A stretch of 32,688 nucleotides of DNA, taken from an uncultured Gammaproteobacteria bacterium (GTDB lineage Bacteria; Pseudomonadota; Gammaproteobacteria; Magnimaribacterales; Magnimaribacteraceae). Position 1 is the first letter of the stretch. Each line of letters opens with the position of its first letter. The stretch covers positions 1 through 32,688 of the forward strand of contig CAJWIK010000005.1 in assembly GCA_913042105.1 (NCBI GenBank), read 5' to 3'. Positions 16,655 to 24,125 of the stretch are shown one piece after another. The position numbers and the translations under genes are program-made. The notes beneath the pieces are model-generated. The model was not told where the DNA came from and did no database searches. It was given only the letters and a program-made list of their open reading frames with translations.

Positions 16655-18164
16655 TTACGATATAGGAATAGTGGGTCTAGGACCGGTTGGAAGTTTTGCT
16701 GCTTTATTGTTGGAAAAAAAAGGGCTAAAAGTACTAGCCATAGATAAAGATCAGGACATCTATTCCCTACCTAGAGCTGTCAGTATTAGCGACCAAGGAC
16801 TAAGAATGACCCAAGAGGTAAATATAGATGATATTTATATTGAGAATAGTACAGAGGTTGGCGGTGCTGGATTTGTAGACAAAGATCTCAACTTTATAGG
16901 CGATCCGATAGAATTAAAAGGTTTCACTACTCCAAATGGTTGGTCTCCAATGCGCTTCTTTCATCAACCTTATACCGATAAAAAAATAAGACAAAGGCTA
17001 GAACAATCTTCTATAACGATCTTGTTAGAGACTGAACTTGTAAGTGTTATTGATGAAATTGAAGGTGTGAAATTTAATACCAAGAACCTTGTAGACTCTA
17101 CTGAAAAACAATATTCCTGTAAGTATCTAATTGGTGCGGACGGAGGGTCAAGTGCTCTTAGAAAGTTATTAGAAATCACTCAGGAGGATCTTAATTATAA
17201 TCGTGATTGGGTGGTGGTTGACGTTGAATTAACTGGAAAAAATAGACTTGATGACAAGGCTATACAGATATGTGATAAAGAAAGAATTGGAACTTTTATA
17301 CCATCTCATCTGCCATTTCGTAGATGGGAGTTCATTATTTATGATGATGAAAATAAGAAAGATTTTCAGGATGATAAAAAAATTCAAGAACTGATTGGAA
17401 GGTGGTTAAATCCAAATGAATACAAGATAATTAGGAAAGCTATTTATCAATTTCATTCAGTATTGGCACATGATTTTAAAAAAGGAAATTGCTTCTTAAT
17501 TGGTGATGCGGCCCATCAAAACCCCCCATTTATGGGTGAAGGTATGATGTCTGGATATAGAGATGCTTTTAACCTTGCATGGAAAATTGCCTATGTAATT
17601 AAAAATAATTTTTCTTCAAACCTTTTAGATACTTATCAAGAAGAAAGGAGGCCTCATGCAAAATTTGTAGTTGAAAATTCTGCAGGTATTGGAGAATTGA
17701 TGGAAGCCTATGCAAATGCAGATGATCCAAAAGATGTGCCCTCAGAATTAGTTGCAAAAGGATACGGATCATTCATCTTACCTAACTTAGATGAAGGTTT
17801 ATTCTATGGAGGTAAGGCAGATGATTCTATGGCAGCTGGGCAATTTTTTCCTCAAATAGCATCATATAAAGATGGATTAATCGAAGAACACCAAGACTAT
17901 TTATTGGGAGATGGGTTTGCCTTTTTATCAAAACAGGAAATTGAGATAAGTGAGGAGCATAAAGAATTTTTAGATAAATTGAATTGTTGTTTCGTCACTC
18001 TAGAAAAGGATGTAATTGAATCCAATCCCTGGGTGGCTGGATTTTTAGAACTGGGTGATACTTTTATTATTAGACCTGATAAATATATTTATGGATGTAG
18101 CTCCAATAATGTATCTTTAGATGAGTTAATCGAAGATTTAAAAAGTAGAATGTCCTTAAACTAA
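16644..18164 (+). CDS. FAD-dependent aromatic hydroxylase (MhpA/PcpB-like)
   Basis: This 506-residue class A flavoprotein monooxygenase has the Rossmann FAD motif GLGPVG (about 11-16), the internal IGADGGSSALR motif (about 163-173, the DG motif) and the ribityl-binding GDAAHQNPPFMGEGMMSG (about 287-304). The group hydroxylates phenolic rings with NAD(P)H and O2; relatives include 3-(3-hydroxyphenyl)propionate hydroxylase and pentachlorophenol monooxygenase. The C-terminal part (about 400-506) corresponds to the degenerate thioredoxin-like domain of these enzymes. It would produce a diol for the extradiol dioxygenases in the same predicted regulon. It overlaps the upstream GST gene by 11 bases. 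The true phenol is unknown. Confidence 0.92.
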   Translation: MNHDYDIGIVGLGPVGSFAALLLEKKGLKVLAIDKDQDIYSLPRAVSISDQGLRMTQEVNIDDIYIENSTEVGGAGFVDKDLNFIGDPIELKGFTTPNGWSPMRFFHQPYTDKKIRQRLEQSSITILLETELVSVIDEIEGVKFNTKNLVDSTEKQYSCKYLIGADGGSSALRKLLEITQEDLNYNRDWVVVDVELTGKNRLDDKAIQICDKERIGTFIPSHLPFRRWEFIIYDDENKKDFQDDKKIQELIGRWLNPNEYKIIRKAIYQFHSVLAHDFKKGNCFLIGDAAHQNPPFMGEGMMSGYRDAFNLAWKIAYVIKNNFSSNLLDTYQEERRPHAKFVVENSAGIGELMEAYANADDPKDVPSELVAKGYGSFILPNLDEGLFYGGKADDSMAAGQFFPQIASYKDGLIEEHQDYLLGDGFAFLSKQEIEISEEHKEFLDKLNCCFVTLEKDVIESNPWVAGFLELGDTFIIRPDKYIYGCSSNNVSLDELIEDLKSRMSLN

Positions 18165-18187
18165 AAATTTACAATCTCAATACAATT

Positions 18188-18712
18188 ATGAAATTAGAAG
18201 TATCACATACCATCTTAAACATTAAAGACTCAAATATAATCATTGAGTTTTATTCAAAGGTTTTAGGCTTCAAAGTGAGCGATCAAGGGCTGATTGGCGG
18301 AGCGGGGCCAGAAATTATCTTTATGAGTCAAGATGAAAATGAGCATCATCAAATAGGATTTTCAGTTCAACGTGAAAATTTGGATCATTCCACTCAATTA
18401 AATCACATCTCTTTTAGAGTAAGGACATTCGATGAAGTTCAGGAAGTTAAGAATGCGTTAGAGGCAAAAGATTTCGAATATCTACCTTTATGTCATGGCA
18501 ATTCTTTGTCGCTTTATTTTAATGATCCTGAAGGAAATACATTAGAAGTATTTTTCGATACTCCCTGGCACGTGATTCAGCCTCAAACTGAAATATGGGA
18601 TACTAATATGACTGAAGATGAAGCTTTGAAATGGGTTGAACTAACCTTTAAAGATAAACCTGATTTTTCAAAAATAGAAGATAGTAAGAAAGAATTTGTT
18701 AATCGAACTTAA
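18188..18712 (+). CDS. Single-domain VOC protein, probable extradiol-type dioxygenase
   Basis: This is a 174-residue single VOC module. Predicted metal ligands are His7 (VSHTIL), His73 (LNHISFRV) and Glu120 (GNTLEVFF). His53/54 lies 19-20 residues before His73, the same arrangement as in the two-domain dioxygenase at 10610. His103 and Tyr110 precede Glu120 in a pattern close to the second sphere of extradiol enzymes. This favours a one-domain extradiol dioxygenase over a glyoxalase, but fosfomycin-resistance-like or isomerase functions are not excluded. It follows the hydroxylase by 23 bases and fits as the enzyme cleaving its product. The RBS is weak. Confidence 0.85.
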   Translation: MKLEVSHTILNIKDSNIIIEFYSKVLGFKVSDQGLIGGAGPEIIFMSQDENEHHQIGFSVQRENLDHSTQLNHISFRVRTFDEVQEVKNALEAKDFEYLPLCHGNSLSLYFNDPEGNTLEVFFDTPWHVIQPQTEIWDTNMTEDEALKWVELTFKDKPDFSKIEDSKKEFVNRT

Positions 18713-18727
18713 ATATAGGACTACTTT

Positions 18728-19507
18728 ATGGACTTAGGTATCGAAAATAGAAAAGCAATTGTCTGTGCATCCTCAAAAGGATTAGGGAAAGCATGTGCTA
18801 AAAGCTTGTTAGAAGAAGGAGTATCCGTTGTTATCAATGCCCGAGGAGAAGAAGCACTTCAAGAAACGTTCAGAGAATTGTCATTAATTGATAAAGACAA
18901 AGTATCCATGGTTATAGCTGATTTGAATACCGATGAAGGAAGGAAAAAACTTATAGAAAGCTGCCCTGATGCTGATATTTTAATTAATAATAATAGCGGC
19001 CCTCCTCCTGTTAATTTCCTGGAGACGGATAAAGAGGACTGGATGAAAGCACTTGATGCGAATATGTTATCTGCTATTTTCATGATTAAAGATCTTCTGC
19101 CAGGAATGATTGAGAGAAATTTTGGAAGAATAATAAATATCACCTCAGCAATGGTTAAGTCTCCCCATCCTTTAATGTCTCTTTCTACTTCTGCAAGAAC
19201 AGGACTCACTGCCTTCTCAAAAGGAATATCCAAAGACGTGTCAAAGCATAATGTAACAATTAACAACATGCTGCCTGAAAGATTTGATACAGATAGACAA
19301 GTTTTTATGACTGAAATGATTATGGAAAATCAAAATATTTCTAGAGATGAGGCCAGATCACAGATAGCAAGTACCATCGCAGCAAATAGATTTGGTAGAC
19401 CTGAAGAATTTGGAGCTACATGTGCTTTTTTATGCAGTGAACATGCAGGGTTTATTTCTGGTCAAAATCTTCAAATGGATGGTGGTTCTTATGAAGGCTT
19501 AATCTAA
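18728..19507 (+). CDS. Atypical SDR family protein lacking the YxxxK pair
   Basis: This 259-residue SDR-fold protein has an altered glycine motif, ASSKGLG (about 14-20), and INNNSG in place of NNAG. Ser140 is conserved, but at the usual Tyr/Lys positions the sequence is Ser153-T-S-A-Arg157. I recall an SDR subgroup with SxxxR here and a following NNxLPxxFDTDR segment; this protein has NNMLPERFDTDR, so it appears to be a regular member rather than a damaged gene. Activity may be non-redox or use other residues. It closes the tetR operon, 15 bases after the VOC gene, and its stop is one base from a convergent gene. Confidence 0.88.
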   Translation: MDLGIENRKAIVCASSKGLGKACAKSLLEEGVSVVINARGEEALQETFRELSLIDKDKVSMVIADLNTDEGRKKLIESCPDADILINNNSGPPPVNFLETDKEDWMKALDANMLSAIFMIKDLLPGMIERNFGRIINITSAMVKSPHPLMSLSTSARTGLTAFSKGISKDVSKHNVTINNMLPERFDTDRQVFMTEMIMENQNISRDEARSQIASTIAANRFGRPEEFGATCAFLCSEHAGFISGQNLQMDGGSYEGLI

Positions 19508-19508
19508 G

Positions 19509-20039
19509 TCATCCCTTCCAGAACTTAAGCATATTAATGGTCGTAACATCCTTGACTATAAGGTGATGATAAATAGCAGCAAGAATATGAACTGCAATAA
19601 GGGCAATAATAGCATTGGTACAAAATTCATGGATTCCTCTTACTGTTAAAAACAAATCATCATTATGATTAGCAAAAGCAAGATCATAGGAACTAAATAC
19701 CATTATTGGATCTGACGCAAAATTAGCTGAAATTATTCCCGTCAGCATTAAAGCACCCATTAAAAAATATAGACCATAATGTCCTATTTGAGCTGCAGTA
19801 ACTTGCCATTTGGGCATTGAACTAGGAAGACTAGGCGCGCCGTAACGATATCTAAGAAATATTCTCAAGAGAAATAAAAAAGTAATGATTAAACCCATTG
19901 TTGCATGATCTGCTCGAGATTCTAATCGATCCCAAAGTTCCATTTCTCCACCAAATTTTTGAGCAACATTTAAATCCAGCATGATTGCAAAAGCCATTAG
20001 CCAATGTATCGTTTTTTGAATTATTTTGTAATCTTGCAT
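19509..20039 (-). CDS. Cytochrome b561 family membrane protein
   Basis: This 176-residue protein has four predicted transmembrane helices (about 8-24, 46-63, 84-105, 138-160) typical of bacterial diheme cytochrome b561 proteins. These accept electrons from quinol or superoxide at the inner membrane. Candidate haem-ligating histidines are His12, His45, His87 and His137/His151, and the tail HHLIVKD is also family-like. It is the last gene of a five-gene minus-strand operon, 4 bases after a small lipoprotein gene. With the Rieske ferredoxin upstream this suggests a small electron-transfer module, although no terminal oxygenase is visible here. Confidence 0.9.
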   Translation of the reverse strand: MQDYKIIQKTIHWLMAFAIMLDLNVAQKFGGEMELWDRLESRADHATMGLIITFLFLLRIFLRYRYGAPSLPSSMPKWQVTAAQIGHYGLYFLMGALMLTGIISANFASDPIMVFSSYDLAFANHNDDLFLTVRGIHEFCTNAIIALIAVHILAAIYHHLIVKDVTTINMLKFWKG

Positions 20040-20043
20040 GATG

Positions 20044-20409
20044 CTAATTTACAGCACGACAGTCTTGTGCGTAGAGATAACTCAATATTAAAGAATTATC
20101 AACATAACCCCAGATTCTGCAGAAGGTTTTACCGTCTTGTTTTTTTCCAAATTCCAATTCTTTAACTTCTAATCGGTAGATTACTACATCAGTATTCTTT
20201 TTTATCACCTCATAAAAACCTTCTAGATAGATTTCATGACCAATAACATCAACTGCATAGATCATATCCATTGTATCGGAAGTAACATGCATAAAATCTG
20301 CATCGCCTTTCCAATAAGCACCTTTGGGAACTTGATTGTCAGAGCAAGCACTGATAATCAAAAAAATGGTAATTAAGAATTTATTTCTTATCTTTTGTTC
20401 TGTAATCAC
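20044..20409 (-). CDS. Small putative lipoprotein
   Basis: This 121-residue protein is not assigned to a family. Translation starts at GTG 20409; no in-frame ATG exists before the signal. A positively charged KIRNK, hydrophobic FLITIFLII and lipobox ISAC (Cys22) form a lipoprotein signal. The mature part is mostly beta-like (IYLEGFYEVI, VVIYRLEVKELEF) with cysteines near 97 and 117 that could form a disulfide. The gene overlaps the upstream crotonase by 29 bases and is followed after 4 bases by cytochrome b561, so it may be a periplasmic partner of that protein (inference). Confidence 0.7.
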   Translation of the reverse strand: MITEQKIRNKFLITIFLIISACSDNQVPKGAYWKGDADFMHVTSDTMDMIYAVDVIGHEIYLEGFYEVIKKNTDVVIYRLEVKELEFGKKQDGKTFCRIWGYVDNSLILSYLYAQDCRAVN

Positions 20410-21211
20410 CGAAATCCTTATCTCTTTTGGTTAAGGCTTCTTTTAGCCCAGAGGATAGTTCTTTTAAATGTTCTTTCGTAGATCGACTGTGCATGGCTAA
20501 GGCTTGTAATTCTGTTCCTGCTCTGATTCCATCTCTCATACCCATTATTTCCATTTGTCTATGTATAGATCGCTTATTTATAGCCTGAATATCAGAAGGT
20601 ACCTGTGCAACTTTAAAAGCAATCTTTTCAACCTCATGAGATATGAGATCGCTAGTGAAAGCTCTATTGGCAAATCCTTTTTCAGCTGCTTCAACTCCAG
20701 AAATTGATTCACCCGTCAACATCATCTCCATCGCATTCCTCATACCTAAAAGCCAAGGAAAGAATTGATTGTCTGGAGGACTCATAGATCTTACGACTGG
20801 ATAACCTATTTCGGCATCCTCCGTAACATAAACCAGATCACATGAAGCTGCTAATTCGGTACCACCGGCCAAACAATAACCATGAACTTCGGCAATAACA
20901 GGCGTAGATAGATCCCATATCTTGAAGGCACCTTCTACTACGTGTCGTGGCCAAAAACCATCTGATTTACTAGCATGGAAAGGAAGATCTTTACTGTTAT
21001 CGTAAGATAAGTCATAGCCTGCACAAAAACATGAACCCCTACCGGCTATTATGATTACTTTAACCTCAGGGTCTTCATCAAAATTATTTAAACAATCAAA
21101 TAATTCCTTTCTGAGGGGGTTACACAATGCATTTCTCTTCTCCGGACGGTTAAGATAGATACGCCTAACTGAGGACTCAAGCTCTTCACATTCTATAAAT
21201 TCATATTTCAT
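20381..21211 (-). CDS. Enoyl-CoA hydratase/isomerase (crotonase) family protein
   Basis: This 276-residue crotonase has NRPEKRNAL (about 21-29) and FCAGYDLS (about 62-69) for CoA binding. The oxyanion segment is VHGYCLAGGTELAASCDL (about 109-126). Glu119 in GGTELA matches the first catalytic Glu of classical hydratases, but the second position (20 residues on, in EIGYPVVRS) is Val. Hydration by the two-Glu mechanism is therefore uncertain, and isomerase or hydrolase activity is possible. It lies 15 bases downstream of the Rieske ferredoxin gene in the same operon. It differs clearly from the crotonase at 2264, so the two are not a recent duplication. Confidence 0.9.
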   Translation of the reverse strand: MKYEFIECEELESSVRRIYLNRPEKRNALCNPLRKELFDCLNNFDEDPEVKVIIIAGRGSCFCAGYDLSYDNSKDLPFHASKSDGFWPRHVVEGAFKIWDLSTPVIAEVHGYCLAGGTELAASCDLVYVTEDAEIGYPVVRSMSPPDNQFFPWLLGMRNAMEMMLTGESISGVEAAEKGFANRAFTSDLISHEVEKIAFKVAQVPSDIQAINKRSIHRQMEIMGMRDGIRAGTELQALAMHSRSTKEHLKELSSGLKEALTKRDKDFGDYRTKDKK

Positions 21212-21226
21212 ATCTGATTCTCCACT

Positions 21227-21550
21227 TTACTCTGAAACTGGTTTTTTAACACTGATAGACGTCCCTTCTACTTTTACTTCAAATGTAAGTAAATCTTCAA
21301 ATGCAGGGGGGGATTGAACAGATCCATCTGTTAAATCAAATACTGCACCATGAACAGGGCAGGAAATAAAATTTCCAGTTATTTGTCCACCACATAAAGG
21401 AATGTCCGCATGAGAGCATTTATCTTCGACAGCAAAAATACCTTCTTCGGTATTACAGATCAAGATATCAAATTCATCTAACTGGACTGATTGGGATTGA
21501 TTGAGATCGATATCAGTAATATCTGCCACTTGAATGAATTCATCATTCAT
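21227..21550 (-). CDS. Rieske [2Fe-2S] ferredoxin
   Basis: This 107-residue soluble Rieske protein has CSH (Cys45, His47) and CPVH (Cys64, His67) as cluster ligands with normal spacing, and no membrane anchor. Such proteins donate electrons to ring-hydroxylating oxygenases or related enzymes; some NirD-like forms serve nitrite reductases. No Rieske oxygenase alpha subunit or reductase is present in the window, so the partner must be elsewhere. Its start codon overlaps the stop of the upstream transporter gene (ATGA, 4-base overlap), implying coupled translation. Confidence 0.92.
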   Translation of the reverse strand: MNDEFIQVADITDIDLNQSQSVQLDEFDILICNTEEGIFAVEDKCSHADIPLCGGQITGNFISCPVHGAVFDLTDGSVQSPPAFEDLLTFEVKVEGTSISVKKPVSE

Positions 21551-22812
21551 TTTTCTACAGCCTTATTTACTTGAAACCCCATAAAAGAAATTAGTAAAGC
21601 AAACGGTAGTACTGCCCAAGTCACTGAAAGAACTGCTATGCCAGTACCAACCAAACCTCTTACAAACCAACCCCCAATAACATCACCAGATCTGGCAATG
21701 AAGGTATCTATAAAGACTGTAGATTTATACCTATCTTGCTGTGTAAGTCGGGTATAAATTGACTCTCTTGTTGGTTTGTTAAGTCCATATTCAAAGATTC
21801 GTAGACTTATAACAACCATCATTACCGTTGTAATAGTTGGATATAGAGCGTAAGCCATAAAGGCTATTGCAAATAAGACACCATAAATTGCAAGAATAGC
21901 CAAACTGCCAACCTTTCTTAATATGTAGGAGGCAACAAATAGCTGCATTAAAAGAGTAAGAGGAGTGACAATTTGCTCAATACGAGCAAATAAAGCTGTC
22001 CTCTCACATGGGTCCTGAGACCAGTCTTGAACTATGCCTAAAGATATCATCCATGAAACCGTCATTAACATTGTAAAGAGAATGACATAGATACCTAAAT
22101 TTCTTATTGCAGGATCATTGATAGTATTTTTTATGGCCTCGAGGCTCGAGCCCCCTATTTCTTCAGCTGGATTATTTTCTAAGTGACGTGGTTTAAATGA
22201 TCGTGAAAAATAGATCGCAAATAATAAAGAGAAAATAGAAAAAACTATAAGAGACATTGGTCCTAAATCTGAAATAGAAGAATTCCCACAAATTTCAGTA
22301 GAAAAATATCTTGCGACAGTTGATCCAAAAAAAGCGCCCAATGAACCGCCTGCACTAATGATTCCAAAGAATTTCTTAGAATCCGTGTGATCGAAAAAGT
22401 TGATCATAGTTACCCAAAATATAGATACCACAAAAAACGAATAAACATTTGCCCAGATATAGAATGCCCTTCCAGTCCAAATTCGGCCCTCATCTCCTGC
22501 AAATGACCACAGCAGTAAGAACATTATTAGATTAACTATAAAGAAAGAGTAGATATAGAGAATTATCTTATTCTGACTAACCCTAGATACAAGCCAAGCA
22601 TAAATTGGATTAATGATTAACATAGCTGCCATGACACCCATTAACAGCCAAGGTAAATTATAGATGCCCCCCTGAACCGCCAACTCATTCCTAACTGGCC
22701 TTAATGCATACCAGGAAGCTAAAACAAAAAAGAAGAATAAAAATGCTTTGAATAAAATTGAAGCTTCATTTTTATTAATTTGAGGAAAGAAACTAACTGA
22801 ATTATTATTCAT
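21547..22812 (-). CDS. MFS-type transporter (NTP/NDP exchanger-like)
   Basis: This 421-residue polytopic protein has about 12 hydrophobic segments. The N-terminal SWYALRPVRNELAVQGG is characteristic of a bacterial MFS group often labelled NTP/NDP exchange transporter-like, although real nucleotide exchange is proven only for intracellular bacteria and plastids. FGIISAGGSLGAFFGS in helix 5 and ARSGDVIGGW later are also group-like. The actual substrate is unknown. It heads a minus-strand operon with Rieske ferredoxin, crotonase, lipoprotein and cytochrome b561 genes. Upstream AT-rich DNA (22813-22952) contains TATAAT on the minus strand at 22838-22833, a possible -10. Confidence 0.85.
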   Translation of the reverse strand: MNNNSVSFFPQINKNEASILFKAFLFFFFVLASWYALRPVRNELAVQGGIYNLPWLLMGVMAAMLIINPIYAWLVSRVSQNKIILYIYSFFIVNLIMFLLLWSFAGDEGRIWTGRAFYIWANVYSFFVVSIFWVTMINFFDHTDSKKFFGIISAGGSLGAFFGSTVARYFSTEICGNSSISDLGPMSLIVFSIFSLLFAIYFSRSFKPRHLENNPAEEIGGSSLEAIKNTINDPAIRNLGIYVILFTMLMTVSWMISLGIVQDWSQDPCERTALFARIEQIVTPLTLLMQLFVASYILRKVGSLAILAIYGVLFAIAFMAYALYPTITTVMMVVISLRIFEYGLNKPTRESIYTRLTQQDRYKSTVFIDTFIARSGDVIGGWFVRGLVGTGIAVLSVTWAVLPFALLISFMGFQVNKAVEK

Positions 22813-22952
22813 AAAGTTATTATATTGTTGTAATTATAATCTTCCATATAGTGAGATAAATTTTTATAACCTAAATATGGTAGCTCAGCCTTTTGTAATA
22901 TTTGGGATAATACTTTTCTTTGCAATCTATTATCCATGTTAGTTATATTTTT
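22813..22952. other. AT-rich intergenic region
   Basis: The region lies between two minus-strand genes and probably contains the promoter of the transporter/Rieske operon, with a TATAAT at 22838-22833 but no good -35. A 21-codon plus-strand ORF (22877-22942) is present without an RBS, and I do not call it. Confidence 0.4.
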
Positions 22953-23801
22953 CTAAGAAGGAAGGTGTTGAATAAGTAAAGTTGGAATATTGTGAGTATT
23001 TGATTTTACTGTTGCAACTAAAGTGTTGGGTTTTCTTCCTTCTATAACCGGAGTTATATCAAATCCTTCTTTACGCAACCTGTCATAAGTTTGTTTAATA
23101 TCTTTCACGTCCCAGGCCAGACCCCAAAGCTTATCTTTTGGACTCAAGCCATCTTCTTTTGCTATTACCTCTATTGTTGTCTTATTTAATCTAAAAAATA
23201 GCATTCTCCCTCCCCATTTCTCTACAGTTTGATCAAGAGCTAATCTTATTCCGTATACTTCTTTATACGATTTGATAAAGCCATCGGCATCATTTGTATT
23301 TATCACGACATGATCTAATTTATTAACAGCTGAATCAGGGACATTTTGAGGAGGAGATAAATGACCTTCTGTATGTTGAATGATGAATGAGAACATTCCT
23401 CTTGTTAGTTCTTGAGGCAAAAAGAGATTTTTCCAGTTTCTTATTTTTCCACTCTCAAAGTCTCCGCCTTCTCCCTCTGACATATGAGTTGAGTTATAAC
23501 CGCTAGCAGTAATATGTTCTTTTATCTGGCTGATATCATCGGTTCCCAGCACAAGTCCAGCCAGACCCTCTCCATTTTCACTTAAAGTCCTTTCCACTAG
23601 ATCTGCTCCAATTCCTTTGCCATTGGTAGCCAGAAGTTCAAGGTAGATATTGCTAAAGTTATAAAGTGAATTGATTGTTCCCAATTCTTTATGCTCACCT
23701 CTCCAAACAGGTTTATTACCAAATAGCTTAGTGTAATTACTTTCAGCTTCTTCGATATCTTTTACAGCAACAATTAAGTGATCAAGTCTTTTTATCATCA
23801 T
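22953..23801 (-). CDS. VOC superfamily protein (Glyoxalase_3-like)
   Basis: This 282-residue protein consists of two related halves. Each begins with a conserved beta-strand, LDHLIVAVKD at about 5 and LDHVVINTND at about 164, with aligned segments IYLELLA and TIEVIAK closing each module. This is the Glyoxalase_3-like arrangement of uncharacterised VOC proteins. His in each LDH and Glu in YLELL or TIEVI are candidate metal ligands. It lacks the extradiol second-sphere pattern seen at 10610 and 18188, so ring cleavage is not implied. AAAGGA precedes two adjacent ATGs (23801, 23798). It overlaps the upstream small membrane-protein gene by 20 bases. Confidence 0.85.
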   Translation of the reverse strand: MMIKRLDHLIVAVKDIEEAESNYTKLFGNKPVWRGEHKELGTINSLYNFSNIYLELLATNGKGIGADLVERTLSENGEGLAGLVLGTDDISQIKEHITASGYNSTHMSEGEGGDFESGKIRNWKNLFLPQELTRGMFSFIIQHTEGHLSPPQNVPDSAVNKLDHVVINTNDADGFIKSYKEVYGIRLALDQTVEKWGGRMLFFRLNKTTIEVIAKEDGLSPKDKLWGLAWDVKDIKQTYDRLRKEGFDITPVIEGRKPNTLVATVKSNTHNIPTLLIQHLPS

Positions 23802-24069
23802 GCTTTCCTTTAATGAATTTTGATTTTACTAAATTGTAGTAATATTTAATTTTATTAACTATTTCTGGACCGGCTAAATAGATACCTGCCAATAAAAAAC
23901 CCCAACTTAATAAATATACTAAAATTGGATAGATGATTCTTTCGTTTGAGGAAAGGTCAGAGTCAGCTGCTAACGCAATCATGACTCCGTAACATAAATA
24001 ATTTAATACTAAAAAAATTACGCCTAAAAGACGCTTTAATATCGAAATTACCAAATTAGAATTTTTCAT
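23782..24069 (-). CDS. Small membrane protein, unknown function
   Basis: The track gives TTG 24096 as start. I prefer ATG 24069 (MKNSNLV), which yields 95 residues and has a weak ACAGG just upstream. Two transmembrane segments are visible (about 11-36, LLGVIFLVLNYLCYGVMIAL, and about 47-68, IIYPILVYLLSWGFLLAGIY), followed by a lysine-rich cytoplasmic tail (VKSKFIKGKHDDKK). No family is recognised. The 20-base overlap with the VOC gene suggests coupled translation. The coding call is supported by the hydrophobicity pattern and operon spacing rather than homology. Confidence 0.65.
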   Translation of the reverse strand: MKNSNLVISILKRLLGVIFLVLNYLCYGVMIALAADSDLSSNERIIYPILVYLLSWGFLLAGIYLAGPEIVNKIKYYYNLVKSKFIKGKHDDKKT

Positions 24070-24125
24070 CCTGTCTATTCTAAAATATTTATACAATAGA
24101 GAGGATAATTAAGTAATATTAAACA

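Noticed and set aside
18859-19269. Minus-strand 136-residue ORF
   Set aside because: It is antisense to the atypical SDR; the plus frame shows conserved motifs and the antisense frame none.
22877-22942. 21-codon hydrophobic plus-strand ORF (MVAQPFVIFG...)
   Set aside because: It has no ribosome-binding site and sits in an AT-rich gap where short hydrophobic ORFs arise by chance.
24070-24096. TTG start of the small membrane protein in the track
   Set aside because: ATG 24069 is closer to the first membrane segment, and the extension is not needed for any recognised domain.
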